This document shows positions 37,306 through 47,951 of a stretch of DNA of 64,000 bases, piece by piece; position 1 is the first letter of the stretch; the number at the start of each line of letters is the position of its first letter. Where the stretch lies: assembly GCF_000014345.1 (NCBI RefSeq), contig NC_009879.1, forward strand, positions 321,001 through 385,000, given 5' to 3'. This DNA is from Rickettsia canadensis str. McKiel (GTDB lineage Bacteria > Pseudomonadota > Alphaproteobacteria > Rickettsiales > Rickettsiaceae). The position numbers and the translations under genes are program-made. The notes under the pieces are model-generated. The model ran no database searches, was not told the origin of the DNA, and was given only the letters and a program-made list of their open reading frames with translations.

Positions 37306-37845
37306 TTATTCTTCTTGCTTAGGTTTTTTAGTAACCTGTACGGTAGCAGGGCGAAGTAGTCTATCTTTAATTTTATATCCTGATTGCATTACAGTAATAA
37401 CGCTATTTGGTGCATATTTCGTATTATCTATTTGTGAAATTGCATTATGTAGATTATAGTCAAACATTGATCCTATTTCCGGCTTTATTTCTTCAATATG
37501 ATGTTTATGAAAGATTTTATCCAGCTCATCTTTAGTCATCTGAACGCCTTCAATAATATTTATGACTTCTACATCAAGCTTTGCCGGTGTATGTGCTAAT
37601 GCTCTTGCAAGATTATCACTAACATTTAGTAGCTCTTTAGCAAATGTAGCAATCGCATAATCTTTTGCTTCGTCACGTGCTTTTTCTAAACGCTTCCTTG
37701 TATTGTCTATTTCGGCAGTAGTTCTTATTAGCTTATCTTTTAGCTCTTCAATTTGTGCTTTTAACTCTGTTAATTCCTCTCTATCGTTAGCACTTGGTGC
37801 TTTTCTTATTTCTTCTTCGTTATTTTCTATATTATTATCCGTCAT
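37306..37845 (-). CDS. grpE: Nucleotide exchange factor GrpE
   Basis: Cochaperone that releases ADP from DnaK. The 179 residues show an acidic N-terminal tail, the long dimerisation coiled coil ([20 protein letters not shown] then [16 protein letters not shown], about 28-75), and the C-terminal beta domain with the signature [20 protein letters not shown] and [15 protein letters not shown]. Divergent from rph across 76 bases, which must contain both promoters. Confidence 0.96.
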   Translation of the reverse strand: MTDNNIENNEEEIRKAPSANDREELTELKAQIEELKDKLIRTTAEIDNTRKRLEKARDEAKDYAIATFAKELLNVSDNLARALAHTPAKLDVEVINIIEGVQMTKDELDKIFHKHHIEEIKPEIGSMFDYNLHNAISQIDNTKYAPNSVITVMQSGYKIKDRLLRPATVQVTKKPKQEE

Positions 37846-37921
37846 ATTATCTACTTTGTTATTTTAAGATTAATAAGATATAATAAAAAATCTAAAATTT
37901 TCAATATAATATTATAGTAAT

Positions 37922-38641
37922 ATGAGACAGTCAGGAAGAAAAAGCAACCAATTACGTCCTATTTCATTAGAATTATCACCACTTGTTAATGCAGAAGGTT
38001 CATGTCTTATTAAAATAGGTAAGACGCATGTCATATGTAGTGCTACTTGCGAAACTACCGTACCACCGTTTTTACGTGGGCAGAATCAAGGTTGGGTTAC
38101 TGCTGAATACGGTATGCTTCCAAGCTCTACATCACAGCGTATTAAAAGAGAAGCAGTACTTGGAAAACAAGGTGGAAGAACACAAGAGATACAGCGTTTG
38201 ATAGGTAGGGCGATGCGATGTGTAATTGACCTAAAAAAACTTGGTGAAAGACAAATTATTATAGATTGTGACGTGATTAATGCTGATGGTGGTACTAGAA
38301 CGGCAGCAATAACAGGGAGCTACATAGCATTGCACCTAGCTATTAGATTATTGATGAAAAAGAGCATTTTAAAAGTAAACCCGTTAATTAGCCAAATTGC
38401 AGCTATTTCTTGTGGTATATATAAAGGTGAGACGATACTAGATTTAGATTATTTAGAAGATAGTGATGCTGAAGTGGATATTAATTTTGTGTTTGCAGGT
38501 AATGGTAATCTAATAGAAGTACAAGGCACAGCAGAGAAAAAGCCTTTTTCCGAAGAGCAATTTTTAGCAATGTTGAAACTTGCTAAAGTCGGTGCAGCGG
38601 AATTGTTTAAACTACAAAATCAGGTATTGCTTGGGTCTTAA
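37922..38641 (+). CDS. rph: Ribonuclease PH
   Basis: Phosphorolytic 3' exoribonuclease trimming tRNA precursors. The 239 residues contain [19 protein letters not shown], the RNase PH signature [29 protein letters not shown] (about 114-142) and [31 protein letters not shown]. Full length. Pairing with grpE divergently is common in alphaproteobacteria near hrcA-type loci, though no hrcA is visible here. Confidence 0.97.
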
Positions 38642-38724
38642 TATATAAAGCTAAAGAAGTCCTCGATATTATACCATGGACTGTCTTGATGGGCTTTGAT
38701 GTATGGATCGAAAAACACGTTTGG

Positions 38725-38862
38725 TATCATTTCCGCTGTGGCGGGAATCCAGTAAAACCTATAAACACTTGTTTTTTTAAGTTTATTTTGTCAATTAATG
38801 TGTAATGTTTATACTGATATTAAGGTTATTTTTTTGGATTCCCGCCTACGCTGGAATGATAT
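38725..38862. repeat. RPE-like long element after rph (inverted orientation)
   Basis: TATCATTTCCGCTGTGGCGG ... CCCGCCTACGCTGGAATGATA. The core AAACCTATAAACACTTGTTTTTTTAAGTTTATTTTGTCAATTAATG is the reverse complement of that at 36077, so this copy is inserted the other way round. Confidence 0.88.
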
Positions 38863-38984
38863 AGAGGAGGTTAGGAATAACATGAGATGTGATTTCCTAT
38901 AGTCATTGTCTTCAACACATTATAATCATTGTGTGGATGATAGAGTGAGTAATATTCAAGATTATCAGATGAAACATTTCTCAA

Positions 38985-39840
38985 AATGAGGAAAAAGCTT
39001 TGCCGATTTATACAATTTTAGTGCTGTTATATCAAGAATCAAGTAAGCTTAATAAAAAATATTTTATTAATTAATTATCTGAAAGATAAGCTAGATGTCA
39101 AAATAATTATTGCAGATGATGATCATTTAATGATTAAAGAAATAGCTTTATATAATTTACTATCTTACTCTTATGTGATATTTGTGCTAAAAAGTTTACC
39201 TGGAACTAAACCGAAAGCACTTAATGATGCTCTAGAATATTTACGTGGTGAGTATTTAGTGGTTTATGATGCTGAAGATAACCCTGAATCTGATCAGTTG
39301 CTTAAGGATCTAGCAATGTTTAGAAACTTGCCATCCTAATATGTTTGTCTTTAAGCTAAGCTTAATTTTTATAATAAAAATGAGAATCCAAAATGTTTAA
39401 TTATAGAATATAGTTTAGGTTTGCATATATCTTATCTTGAAAGTATTAAGTTTGCTAAAACTGCCTACACCTCTTTCTTGGTAGTACTAGTAATCATTTT
39501 AAAACGGATATATTAACATAAGCTTGGCCGGGTGGATACTTATAATGTAACAGAAGTAACGGAAGATGCCGAGCTTGGTATAAGACTAATCCCGGAATTA
39601 TACAGTAGCTATTCTTGACTCCTATACTCTAGATGAAGCACCGAATAGTTTAGGGAAATTGGCTCAATCAAAGGTCATGATGGATTAAAGGCTTTTTACA
39701 AATATTTTTTGTATTTAAAAGCACACAAGAATAAACACCGTATTGCAAATAATAACAATTTATATTTTCATCGGCTTATCTACTTATCATTTTTTGAGTT
39801 TACCCTTTATAATATTTGTATTGTTATAAATAAAAATTCC
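38985..39840 (+). pseudogene. Family 2 glycosyltransferase gene, decayed
   Basis: Frames shift several times, but the product is recognisable: PIYTILVLLYQESS (start of the GT2 domain), VLKSLPGTKPKALNDALEYL then RGEYLVVYDAEDNPESDQL (about 39177-39300, containing the donor-binding DAED), NVTEVTEDAELGIRL (about 39544-39590, the TED motif), then fragments ILDSYTLDEAPNSLG-like and a distal hydrophobic region. This is the architecture of cellulose-synthase-like/N4 adsorption protein B type membrane glycosyltransferases. The 210-base open frame at 39130 is only a segment of it. Confidence 0.8.
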
Positions 39841-40195
39841 ATAATTAATTATTTTATGGTGTGTTAAGAGTGTTTTTCGCTTTTATATTTGTATGGTAGC
39901 GCTCTTTAATATATTAAAGAATTCTTTGAAAAGTAGAAAAATAAAATTTCAAAATATTAGTAGCTTTGATCTTATGGGCTAGTTATTTTATATTACATAA
40001 ATGTAGCATCATAAAATGTATCATCTAAAGCAGTATTTAAATAATTTTTTGTCCCTTTAAATGGAGTAAAACTAAACATGGAGTTAGTTTAGAGGATTTT
40101 GATAAAGAATAGATCTATTATCTAACCTCTTGCAAATTATTCTTTATAAGATAGGTTATAGCAAGAGGTCTAATAAAAAATTTTTGTTCTTTCCC
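39841..40195. other. Intergenic DNA upstream of groES promoter
   Basis: No coding frame, RNA or palindromic repeat that I can support. AT-rich. Confidence 0.35.
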
Positions 40196-40263
40196 CTTGA
40201 ACTAACAAAAATAAAATATATATAGTATGTACATATTTAAAGATTTAATAATTGGAGGTTAAA
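40196..40263 (+). promoter_or_regulatory. Putative groESL promoter and ribosome binding site
   Basis: CTTGAAC at 40196-40202 gives a -35 that suits both RpoD (TTGAAC) and RpoH (CTTGAA). TATATA at 40219-40224 is a -10 with a 16-base spacer. No CIRCE inverted repeat (TTAGCACTC class) is visible. GGAGG at 40254-40258 precedes the groES ATG at 40264 by five bases. Confidence 0.6.
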
Positions 40264-40551
40264 ATGTCTTTTAAACCATTACATGATAGAATTGCAATAA
40301 AGCCTATCGAACACGAAGAAAAAACTAAAGGTGGAATTATTATTCCTGATACTGCTAAAGAAAAGCCTATGCAAGGTATTATCACCGCTGTAGGCACAGG
40401 TACTCGTAATGAAAAAGGTGAAGTTTATCCTTTAGAGTTAAAAGTCGGTGACAAAGTTTTATACGGTAAGTGGGCAGGTACCGAAATCGAAATTAAAGGT
40501 GAAAAACTGATCGTTATGAAAGAAAACGATGTTCTTGGTATAATTAATTAA
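40264..40551 (+). CDS. groES: Co-chaperonin GroES
   Basis: Heptameric lid of the GroEL chaperonin, 95 residues from the ATG at 40264 ([20 protein letters not shown]); an upstream in-frame TTG at 40252 lies within the Shine-Dalgarno and is rejected. The mobile loop [15 protein letters not shown] and the roof/beta-barrel strands ([20 protein letters not shown]) are standard. Operon with groEL, 29 bases downstream. Confidence 0.97.
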   Translation: MSFKPLHDRIAIKPIEHEEKTKGGIIIPDTAKEKPMQGIITAVGTGTRNEKGEVYPLELKVGDKVLYGKWAGTEIEIKGEKLIVMKENDVLGIIN

Positions 40552-40565
40552 TTGTTTATTTATAA

Positions 40566-42224
<1,659 letters not shown>

Positions 42225-42326
42225 GTCTATATTAAGATAAGTTATGCGATAAGTCTAAATAAAAACTGGTCTTGTTGCATGGATTGATGTCATCCTCTCG
42301 AATGCGTGTATTGAAACACACTCTAG

Positions 42327-42357
42327 GTCATACCGTGGTCTCAAGTCGCGGTATGAC
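42327..42357. repeat. Compact palindrome downstream of groEL
   Basis: GTCATACCGTGG-TCTCAAGT-CGCGGTATGAC is a short element with well matched arms (GTCATACCG/CGGTATGAC). It might also act as a stabilising or terminating hairpin for the groESL message, although no T-run follows. Confidence 0.75.
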
Positions 42358-42600
42358 AGTAAAAAAACTGATTTATGCAACAAGAATAAAAGTTGTACAA
42401 ATGGGTTTTACAGTGATTTTTTGCTTGATTTAAAAATAAATTCTTTGATAAAACTCTTCCACAAAAAATAAAATATAATAATTTTTCTAAAAACAAATCA
42501 ATTAGAAATGTTAACATAATAAATTTATTGCTTTATTTGGTGTTTAGTTATTTGTAAAGTATAACTATTAACTGAATTAGTATAAATTAAGGAGGTGGTT

Positions 42601-43005
42601 TTGCTCCAAAGGGTTATTAAACATTTGAATCATAATTTATCTAAACATGACATTACTGCTCAAATAACAGGTAGGATCAAACATCCAATATCAATTTTAT
42701 ATAAATTATATCGTAAGGGTATAAAATTAGAAGAATTAACAGATATTTTTGCAATAAGAATAGTGGTAATAGATGAAGAGAAATGTTATAAAGCTTTAAA
42801 AGTAGTTCATAATCTTTATGAGTATGAAAAGGATAAATTCAAAAATTATATTCTTAATCCTAAACCAAACGGCTATCAATCTTTGCATACTATTATTATA
42901 ACTGAGGATAATTATAAAATAGAGATACAAATACGTGATCATAAGATGCATTATCATGCAGAGAGCGGTGAAGCTGCACATTGGAAATATAAAAATAGTT
43001 TTTAG
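42601..43005 (+). CDS. Standalone SpoT/RelA synthetase-domain protein
   Basis: Short (p)ppGpp synthetase-like protein, about 134 residues. Shine-Dalgarno AAGGAGG (42589-42595) fits a TTG start at 42601; an in-frame GTG at 42595 overlaps it and is unlikely. The sequence has the synthetase core: ITGRIKHPISILYKLYRKGI (substrate-binding strand with K/R), LTDIFAIRIVV (D for metal, the DIFAIRVIV motif), NYILNPKPNGYQSLHTIII (G-Y-Q-S-LH), and IEIQIRDHKMHYHAESGEAAHWKYK (EIQIRT...AE.G.AAHW). The catalytic Glu of EiQIR is present, but the N-terminal part of a normal synthetase domain is missing. It may be inactive or need a partner fragment. Confidence 0.82.
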   Translation: MLQRVIKHLNHNLSKHDITAQITGRIKHPISILYKLYRKGIKLEELTDIFAIRIVVIDEEKCYKALKVVHNLYEYEKDKFKNYILNPKPNGYQSLHTIIITEDNYKIEIQIRDHKMHYHAESGEAAHWKYKNSF

Positions 43006-43149
43006 CTTATAACATAAAAGCTGAATAAGCTGAATTTTTATTTTGTATTATTGTGAATGTTTAAAAAGAAATTTCATAAAACGACTTTTTGCAATATTCT
43101 TTTTTGTTCTGAAGTGAAAATGTTGCTTGATAAAATTAGTGGAAACATT

Positions 43150-43400
43150 TAATAGTTGTTATTATTTCTAAATACGCTGCTATTATAAATAAGCAAGAAT
43201 CTTTCTATAGTCTCTGTTACTTTTTCTAAAGCCTTTTCCGGAGGTTTTTAGCATTTATAGTTTGTAAATTATGAAGGCATTTAAATGCTTTAATAAAGTA
43301 CGATATCATATTTCTGTTCTTGAATTAATAAATTTAACATTTAACCTGTGCTAATTTTACCATACGTCTTAATTGGCTACGTTCATCTAGTAAATACTAT
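43150..43400 (-). pseudogene. Possible second spoT-like hydrolase relic
   Basis: On the minus strand, ERSQLRRMVKLAQ, then YFIKAFKCLHNLQTINAK and, after a frameshift, PEKALEKVTETIERFLLI. The pattern matches the tail of SpoT HD domains (IKLADRLHNLQTI..K.PEK...ETxExFL). Several shifts make it dead. It is close to, but opposite in strand from, the synthetase-like gene at 42601. The rest of 43006-43586 holds no other supportable feature. Confidence 0.5.
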
Positions 43401-43586
43401 GCGGTACTCATGCATGGCATTGCATCAACCATGGGTTCTTGAATATGAAACAAGTTTAGGCGCTGGAAGACAAACCCTGGACATAGATGGACACACCATC
43501 ATCACGATGCTTAATTAAGCGTTAAAGCAACTTAATAGTTGTTTATGAGTTAAGTGACCCAAGACTTTGTTGTGTAGATACCCAAG

Positions 43587-43696
43587 TCGTCATTGTGAGT
43601 AGCCAGATTGTACGACAATCGATAAAAATGCTGAAGATTAGTATTTTGTGACTGTATTACTTTGTTGAAACTTACAGTTTCTTTTCGCAATGACGA
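43587..43696. repeat. RPE-like element, nested-hairpin family
   Basis: TCGTCATTGTGAGTAGCC ... TTTTCGCAATGACGAT, with an inner hairpin AAAAATGCTGAAGATTAGTATTTT. Shares design with copies at 53191 and 62701. Confidence 0.75.
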
Positions 43697-43740
43697 TGAA
43701 AAACAGTCCACGCAACAAAGTTTAATTTACTAATTATTTA

Positions 43741-44274
43741 TTATCTACTCAAAGCTTTTATTCCTTCCTTTAAGCCGTCTTTTATAAATGAAATTTTAGC
43801 TTGTTTACCGTCTGCAGTTATTAGTTCTACATAATTGTTGTTTGATAAAATTATATCTAGATCATTTTGCGTAATAGTAGCTAGAGCCTGACAGCCATTT
43901 ACCGTACAATTTACATATTTTCCTGCTGCTATTCGTTTATCACCGCTATTAATAATAGTACCTGCCGGAATTTGAACATTTGATGGGACTATTTCGATTA
44001 TCTTTAGTTCCTGTTCTTCTTGTTCTTGATTAAAGTATCCTATATGATAAATGGCTAATATTTCCTTTTCTTTATCTTTCTCTAGATTATTAATTTGTTG
44101 TGATAAGAAACAAAGTTTTTTTTTCTCATTAAGAGTACAGTTTAAAGTCCAAGCTCCATACTTTTTTGGTGTCGTTGATGCATTGACGTTTTGTATGCTA
44201 TACAAAACAAAATTACCGGTTATTATAAATAACCCGCTAAAAACAAAAGCAATTTTCTTTACATAATCTTTCAT
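43741..44274 (-). CDS. Invasion-associated locus B (IalB) family protein
   Basis: Secreted or periplasmic protein of 177 residues. N-terminal signal sequence (VKKIAFVFSGLFIITGNFVLYSIQNVNAS), then KYGAWTLNCTLNEKKKLCFLSQQ, the IalB opening (W-x-x-x-C), IVPSNVQIPAGTIINSGDKR, and a paired-Cys segment KYVNCTVNGCQALATIT. The family was named in Bartonella for erythrocyte invasion but is widespread in alphaproteobacteria, so a virulence role is not implied. Overlaps gltX by 4 bp on the same strand. Confidence 0.82.
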   Translation of the reverse strand: MKDYVKKIAFVFSGLFIITGNFVLYSIQNVNASTTPKKYGAWTLNCTLNEKKKLCFLSQQINNLEKDKEKEILAIYHIGYFNQEQEEQELKIIEIVPSNVQIPAGTIINSGDKRIAAGKYVNCTVNGCQALATITQNDLDIILSNNNYVELITADGKQAKISFIKDGLKEGIKALSR

Positions 44275-45662
44275 ATAATTTTTAACCTCTTTAAAATATT
44301 TTCTTTTCCTAAAATTTCTGCAATTTCAAACACGCTCGGTGAAGCTGTCATGCCGGTTATTAAAGCTCTAACCGGTTTCATAAGCTCATTTAGTTTTAAG
44401 CCATTATGAGTTGCTATTTCTTTAAATTTATTCTGCACTGATTCCTTATCAAACTGCTTAAGCTTGTTTAAATTTTCTATAACTTGCTTGATTAAATCCT
44501 TATCGCAATTTTCAATAATTTCTTTTGCATCTTGCTTGTAGATGATAGGAGAATCGACAAGATAAATTTGAGCAAGCTGTACTAGATCTAGCAACGTTTC
44601 ACTTCTGACTAACAAACTCCGTATTGCTTGATTTATATAGATTACTTCCTGCTTGCTAACATTATAATTTTGTCTCAATCTCTCTACAGTCTTTGAAGTT
44701 GCACTATCATTATCAAGTAGTCGTAAATAGTGGGCGTTAAGGCTATTCATGTTAGCAAAATCAAGTTTAGCCGGTGATTTACCGAGCGAATCAAGATTAA
44801 ACCATTTTATAGCCTGATCCATTGAAATAATTTCATCATCGCCGTGGCTCCAACCAAGACGCAATAAATAATTACACACACTTTCCGGTAAATATCCCAT
44901 ATCTTTATAAGCTGCAACGCCTAAGGCTCCATGCCTTTTCGATAATTTTGCCCCGTCTGCTCCATGAATTAGCGGTATATGAGTCATGCTTGGTACGGCA
45001 TAGCCGCAAGCCTGATAAATAGCGATTTGTCTTGCTGCATTGGTTAAATGATCATCACCTCTAATAATATGAGTTATACCCATATCGTGATCGTCTACTA
45101 CAACCGCTAGCATGTAAGTAGCAGTGCCATCGCTACGCAATAACACCATATCGTCAATATGAGAATTTTCTATTACTACATCGCCTTGTAAAGTATCACG
45201 AATTGTTATACTACCTTCGCGTGGGGTTTTTAGACGTATTACCGGCTTAATATCAGTAGGGTAGGCCGCAGGATCTTTGTCACGCCAATCGCTATTAAAA
45301 ATAAAATACTGCTTATTTTCTAAAGCTTTTTGTCGCTGTTTTTCTATTTCTTCTTGGCTAGTAAAACAATAATATGCTTTACCTGCTTGCAGTAATTTTA
45401 GTGCAGTTTCTTTGTAAAGATCATTACGTTTTGACTGAAATATAACTTCACCGTCCCAATCAAGACCTAGCCATTTTAGACCTGAGAATATAGCTTCTAC
45501 AGCTTCGTTTGTGGATCTTTCTTTATCAGTATCTTCAATGCGAAGCAAAAACTTACCGTTATGATGCCTTGCAAATAAATAGTTAAACAAAGCGGTTCTT
45601 GCCGAACCTATATGTAAAAACCCCGTTGGTGACGGAGCAAATCTAGTAATTACGTTAGTCAT
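44271..45662 (-). CDS. gltX: Glutamyl-tRNA synthetase
   Basis: Class Ib aminoacyl-tRNA synthetase, 463 residues. HIGH-type motif PSPTGFLHIGSARTALFNYL (residues 9-28) and KMSKS-type GAKLSKRHGA (about 238-247) are present, with the Rossmann and anticodon-binding domains. The class is known to include non-discriminating forms that also charge tRNA-Gln, and Rickettsia normally carries two gltX genes; which one this is cannot be fixed here. The stop overlaps the start of the IalB gene. Confidence 0.96.
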   Translation of the reverse strand: MTNVITRFAPSPTGFLHIGSARTALFNYLFARHHNGKFLLRIEDTDKERSTNEAVEAIFSGLKWLGLDWDGEVIFQSKRNDLYKETALKLLQAGKAYYCFTSQEEIEKQRQKALENKQYFIFNSDWRDKDPAAYPTDIKPVIRLKTPREGSITIRDTLQGDVVIENSHIDDMVLLRSDGTATYMLAVVVDDHDMGITHIIRGDDHLTNAARQIAIYQACGYAVPSMTHIPLIHGADGAKLSKRHGALGVAAYKDMGYLPESVCNYLLRLGWSHGDDEIISMDQAIKWFNLDSLGKSPAKLDFANMNSLNAHYLRLLDNDSATSKTVERLRQNYNVSKQEVIYINQAIRSLLVRSETLLDLVQLAQIYLVDSPIIYKQDAKEIIENCDKDLIKQVIENLNKLKQFDKESVQNKFKEIATHNGLKLNELMKPVRALITGMTASPSVFEIAEILGKENILKRLKII

Positions 45663-45683
45663 TTATTATATCCTCCTATTTAC

Positions 45684-45752
45684 CCACTACTTGATCACGG
45701 GATCCAGTCTTTTTTAATTTTTTCTGGATACTGTAGTCAAGTCACGGATTAC
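45684..45752. repeat. RPE-like element between ubiG and gltX
   Basis: CACTACTTGATCACGGGATCCAG ... CTGGATACTGTAGTCAAGTC-ACGGATTACAT. The inner arms (GGATCCAGTCTTTTTTAATTTTTTCTGGATAC) form a clear hairpin. The outer TGTCAT termini are degraded. Confidence 0.65.
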
Positions 45753-45754
45753 AT

Positions 45755-46465
45755 CTAATGTGTGTTTCTTTCTAAATACATAAAATAATTTACTTCTATA
45801 TTGTCGCTTAATTTCCATTCATTTTTAGCCATATCATATATCAAACCTTTCAGCTCCTTAATTTCAATACCGGTATCTGTAAGCATTTCATAAATTTCCG
45901 AGGGTTTTAAAAATTTACTATAATTATGAGTGTTTTTCGGTACCCAGCCTAAAATATATTCAGCAACTATTATTCCGAGTATATAAGCTTTTTTCATGCG
46001 GTTAATCGTAGAAATTATTGCTATACCGTTTGGTTTAATATGCTGCACCAAATTTAGTATAAATTGCTGTACGTTTTCTACATGCTCAATAACCTCAAGA
46101 CAAATTACCACATCATATAGCTTATTGCTCTTTAATTCTTCTATAGTAGATTGTAAATAATTTATCTTTACACCGTTTTCCTTAGCATAAGCAGTTGCTG
46201 TTTCAATGTTACTTTGCAGTGCATCAATAGCCGTAACGTTAAAACCTTGCGCCGCTAGAGGAGTTGCAATTAATCCTCCCCCACAACCTACGTCTAATAT
46301 TTCTAATTTAGAAATATCGTTGTAATGTGAGGTTATTTTCTCTATTATATACTCAAGACGAATAGGGTTTATACAGTGTAAGATACCGAAATCTCCGTCC
46401 TTATTCCACCAATTATGAGAAATTTTCTCAAATTTTTCTAATTCTTTTTTATCAATTGAAGACAT
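45755..46465 (-). CDS. ubiG: Ubiquinone biosynthesis O-methyltransferase
   Basis: SAM-dependent methyltransferase for both O-methylation steps in ubiquinone synthesis. The 236 residues contain WWNKDGDFGILHCINPIRLEYI (UbiG-specific N-terminal motif), the SAM loop ILDVGCGGGLIATPLA (about 58-74), VICLEVIEHVENVQQF, and the carboxy NWxxS/NYF region. Single gene. Together with COQ9 it indicates that ubiquinone is made in the cell. Confidence 0.95.
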   Translation of the reverse strand: MSSIDKKELEKFEKISHNWWNKDGDFGILHCINPIRLEYIIEKITSHYNDISKLEILDVGCGGGLIATPLAAQGFNVTAIDALQSNIETATAYAKENGVKINYLQSTIEELKSNKLYDVVICLEVIEHVENVQQFILNLVQHIKPNGIAIISTINRMKKAYILGIIVAEYILGWVPKNTHNYSKFLKPSEIYEMLTDTGIEIKELKGLIYDMAKNEWKLSDNIEVNYFMYLERNTH

Positions 46466-46498
46466 AGTCTATAGGTATATTATATGATTCTTTCCAAT

Positions 46499-46597
46499 GT
46501 CATCCCGTGGCTTCTTGACTACAGGATCCAGAAACAATTTTATAATACTAACAATTTTAGTATTTTTCCTGGATTTCTGCTTTCACTGGAATGACAT
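46499..46597. repeat. RPE-like element upstream of ubiG / znuB-like gene
   Basis: TGTCATCCCGTGGCTTCTTG ... TTCTGCTTTCACTGGAATGACAT, with an inner hairpin AATACTAACAATTTTAGTATTT. It lies in the divergent region between ubiG and the permease gene. Confidence 0.75.
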
Positions 46598-46640
46598 GAA
46601 TATTATCCCACTGTGCAACAAATATATATAATATATTGAG

Positions 46641-47408
46641 ATGACTTTAATAATACTAGCCTTAATTTTAATTAGCTGCATATTTGCTCCCCTTGGCTGC
46701 ATTGCCTTATGGAAGAGATATATTTATTTCAGTGACGGACTTGCTCATAGCAGTTTTTTAGCAGCTAGCATAAGTATTATAGCACATTTCCCATTAATAT
46801 ATTCAGGCATAATAGTTGCGATTCTTTTTTCGTTTTTTGTGTTCATTTTTAAAAATAATGCTGAAAAAAATGCAGTTATTAACTTAATTTCTAGCTTTAT
46901 GTTAGCTATAGCTTTAGTTATTAATTATTTTACTTCTTTGCAAAATAATATAGTAAATTTGTTGTTTGGAGATATTTTATCTGTATCTTTTAATGATTTT
47001 ATTATACTTGCAATAGTGTTAATAACTATTATAGGTTTTATAATATATTTTTATAATCAAATTCTTCTTATAATTATCAATAGGGATATTGCGGTTATAA
47101 AAGGCTTAAAGGTTAATATTATTGAGCTAATATTTTTACTTTTGCTCTCATTATCGGTATTTTCTGCTATAAAGATTGTTGGGGTACTTATGGTGACTGC
47201 TATTTTACTTATTCCTGCTATGATCGCACGGTTTATGTCATATAGTCCCTCTCAGATGATTATAATATCAATTCTTATCTCTTTATTTATTAATTTTTGT
47301 GCTGCACTGAGCTCTTTCTATTTTGATCTGCCTTTAACTCCAATATTTATCATAATAGGTGTGTTGATTTATGGTTTGCTGTATTTAAAGCAATTATTTG
47401 TGGATTAA
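46641..47408 (+). CDS. znuB: Zinc/manganese-type ABC transporter permease (ZnuB-like)
   Basis: ABC-3 family permease for metal uptake, 255 residues with about eight helices. Family features are CIALWKRYIYFSDGLAHSSFLAASI (the conserved SDGLAHA region, about 24-48), LFGDILSVSFNDFI, and LLSLSVFSAIKIVGVLMVTAILLIPAMIAR (the EAA-like loop). Zinc versus manganese cannot be decided from the permease. The ATPase and binding protein are not in this window. Confidence 0.88.
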   Translation: MTLIILALILISCIFAPLGCIALWKRYIYFSDGLAHSSFLAASISIIAHFPLIYSGIIVAILFSFFVFIFKNNAEKNAVINLISSFMLAIALVINYFTSLQNNIVNLLFGDILSVSFNDFIILAIVLITIIGFIIYFYNQILLIIINRDIAVIKGLKVNIIELIFLLLLSLSVFSAIKIVGVLMVTAILLIPAMIARFMSYSPSQMIIISILISLFINFCAALSSFYFDLPLTPIFIIIGVLIYGLLYLKQLFVD

Positions 47409-47433
47409 CGTAGTAGTTAGTTGGACGAATGTT

Positions 47434-47560
47434 CAGGATGTCATTCCCGCGTAGGCGGGGAATTTAGTAAACCATATAAAAACCTTGTTTTATATGGTTA
47501 TCAAGTATGTACTATATACTATTTATTGTGGATTCCCTCTTTCGTGGGAATGACATCCTG
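47434..47560. repeat. RPE-like long element after znuB
   Basis: Perfect 15-base inverted ends CAGGATGTCATTCCC (47434-47448) and GGGAATGACATCCTG (47546-47560), enclosing a hairpin AACCATATAAAAACC-TTG-TTTTATATGGTT. Confidence 0.9.
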
Positions 47561-47951
47561 AGCGTATTTTGTGAAGCATGTGTAATAACGCCGATCAAGT
47601 CGATGGATGTTGAGAAGTTAATTCACAATGATTCCTACTTTAAAAACTACCAAATAGTGCTATTAATATTACTTTACTTGTATATAAGGAATATTGTCTA
47701 TTAAGTTGTGTTATACCTTCTTCAAGGCTTGTCTTAGGCTTATATTTCGATTTTTTAATGCCTTCTTCAATTTTTTCCTATTTGGTGTATTGAGAAATTC
47801 AATAGTATAATCAATATCTTCTTGGGTTTCATAAAATTCTGTAATAGTTATCTTATCTTGTTGCCAAGTCTGTAGTAAACTTATTAGATATTTTCTAGTG
47901 ACTACAAATGATGCTATTATGTACTGACATATATTTTCCTTTTGTAAAAAT
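47561..47951 (-). pseudogene. Unidentified coding fragments
   Basis: Minus-strand pieces YETQEDIDYTIEFLNTPNRK (about 47790) and EGIKKSKYKPKTSLEEGITQL (about 47702) are in different frames, the latter resembling the tail of NAD-dependent sugar epimerases, the former the end of a PLP-dependent (class V) aminotransferase-like enzyme. Both calls are weak. Confidence 0.3.

Noticed and set aside
39130..39339. 69-codon open frame
   Set aside because: It is an internal segment of the decayed GT2 glycosyltransferase.
40196..40263. CIRCE operator upstream of groES
   Set aside because: No TTAGCACTC-N9-GAGTGCTAA inverted repeat is present; control by RpoH is the more likely option.
47507..47704. 65-codon open frame after znuB
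   Set aside because: Its first half reads through the right arm of a palindromic element, and the rest is unrecognised AT-rich DNA.
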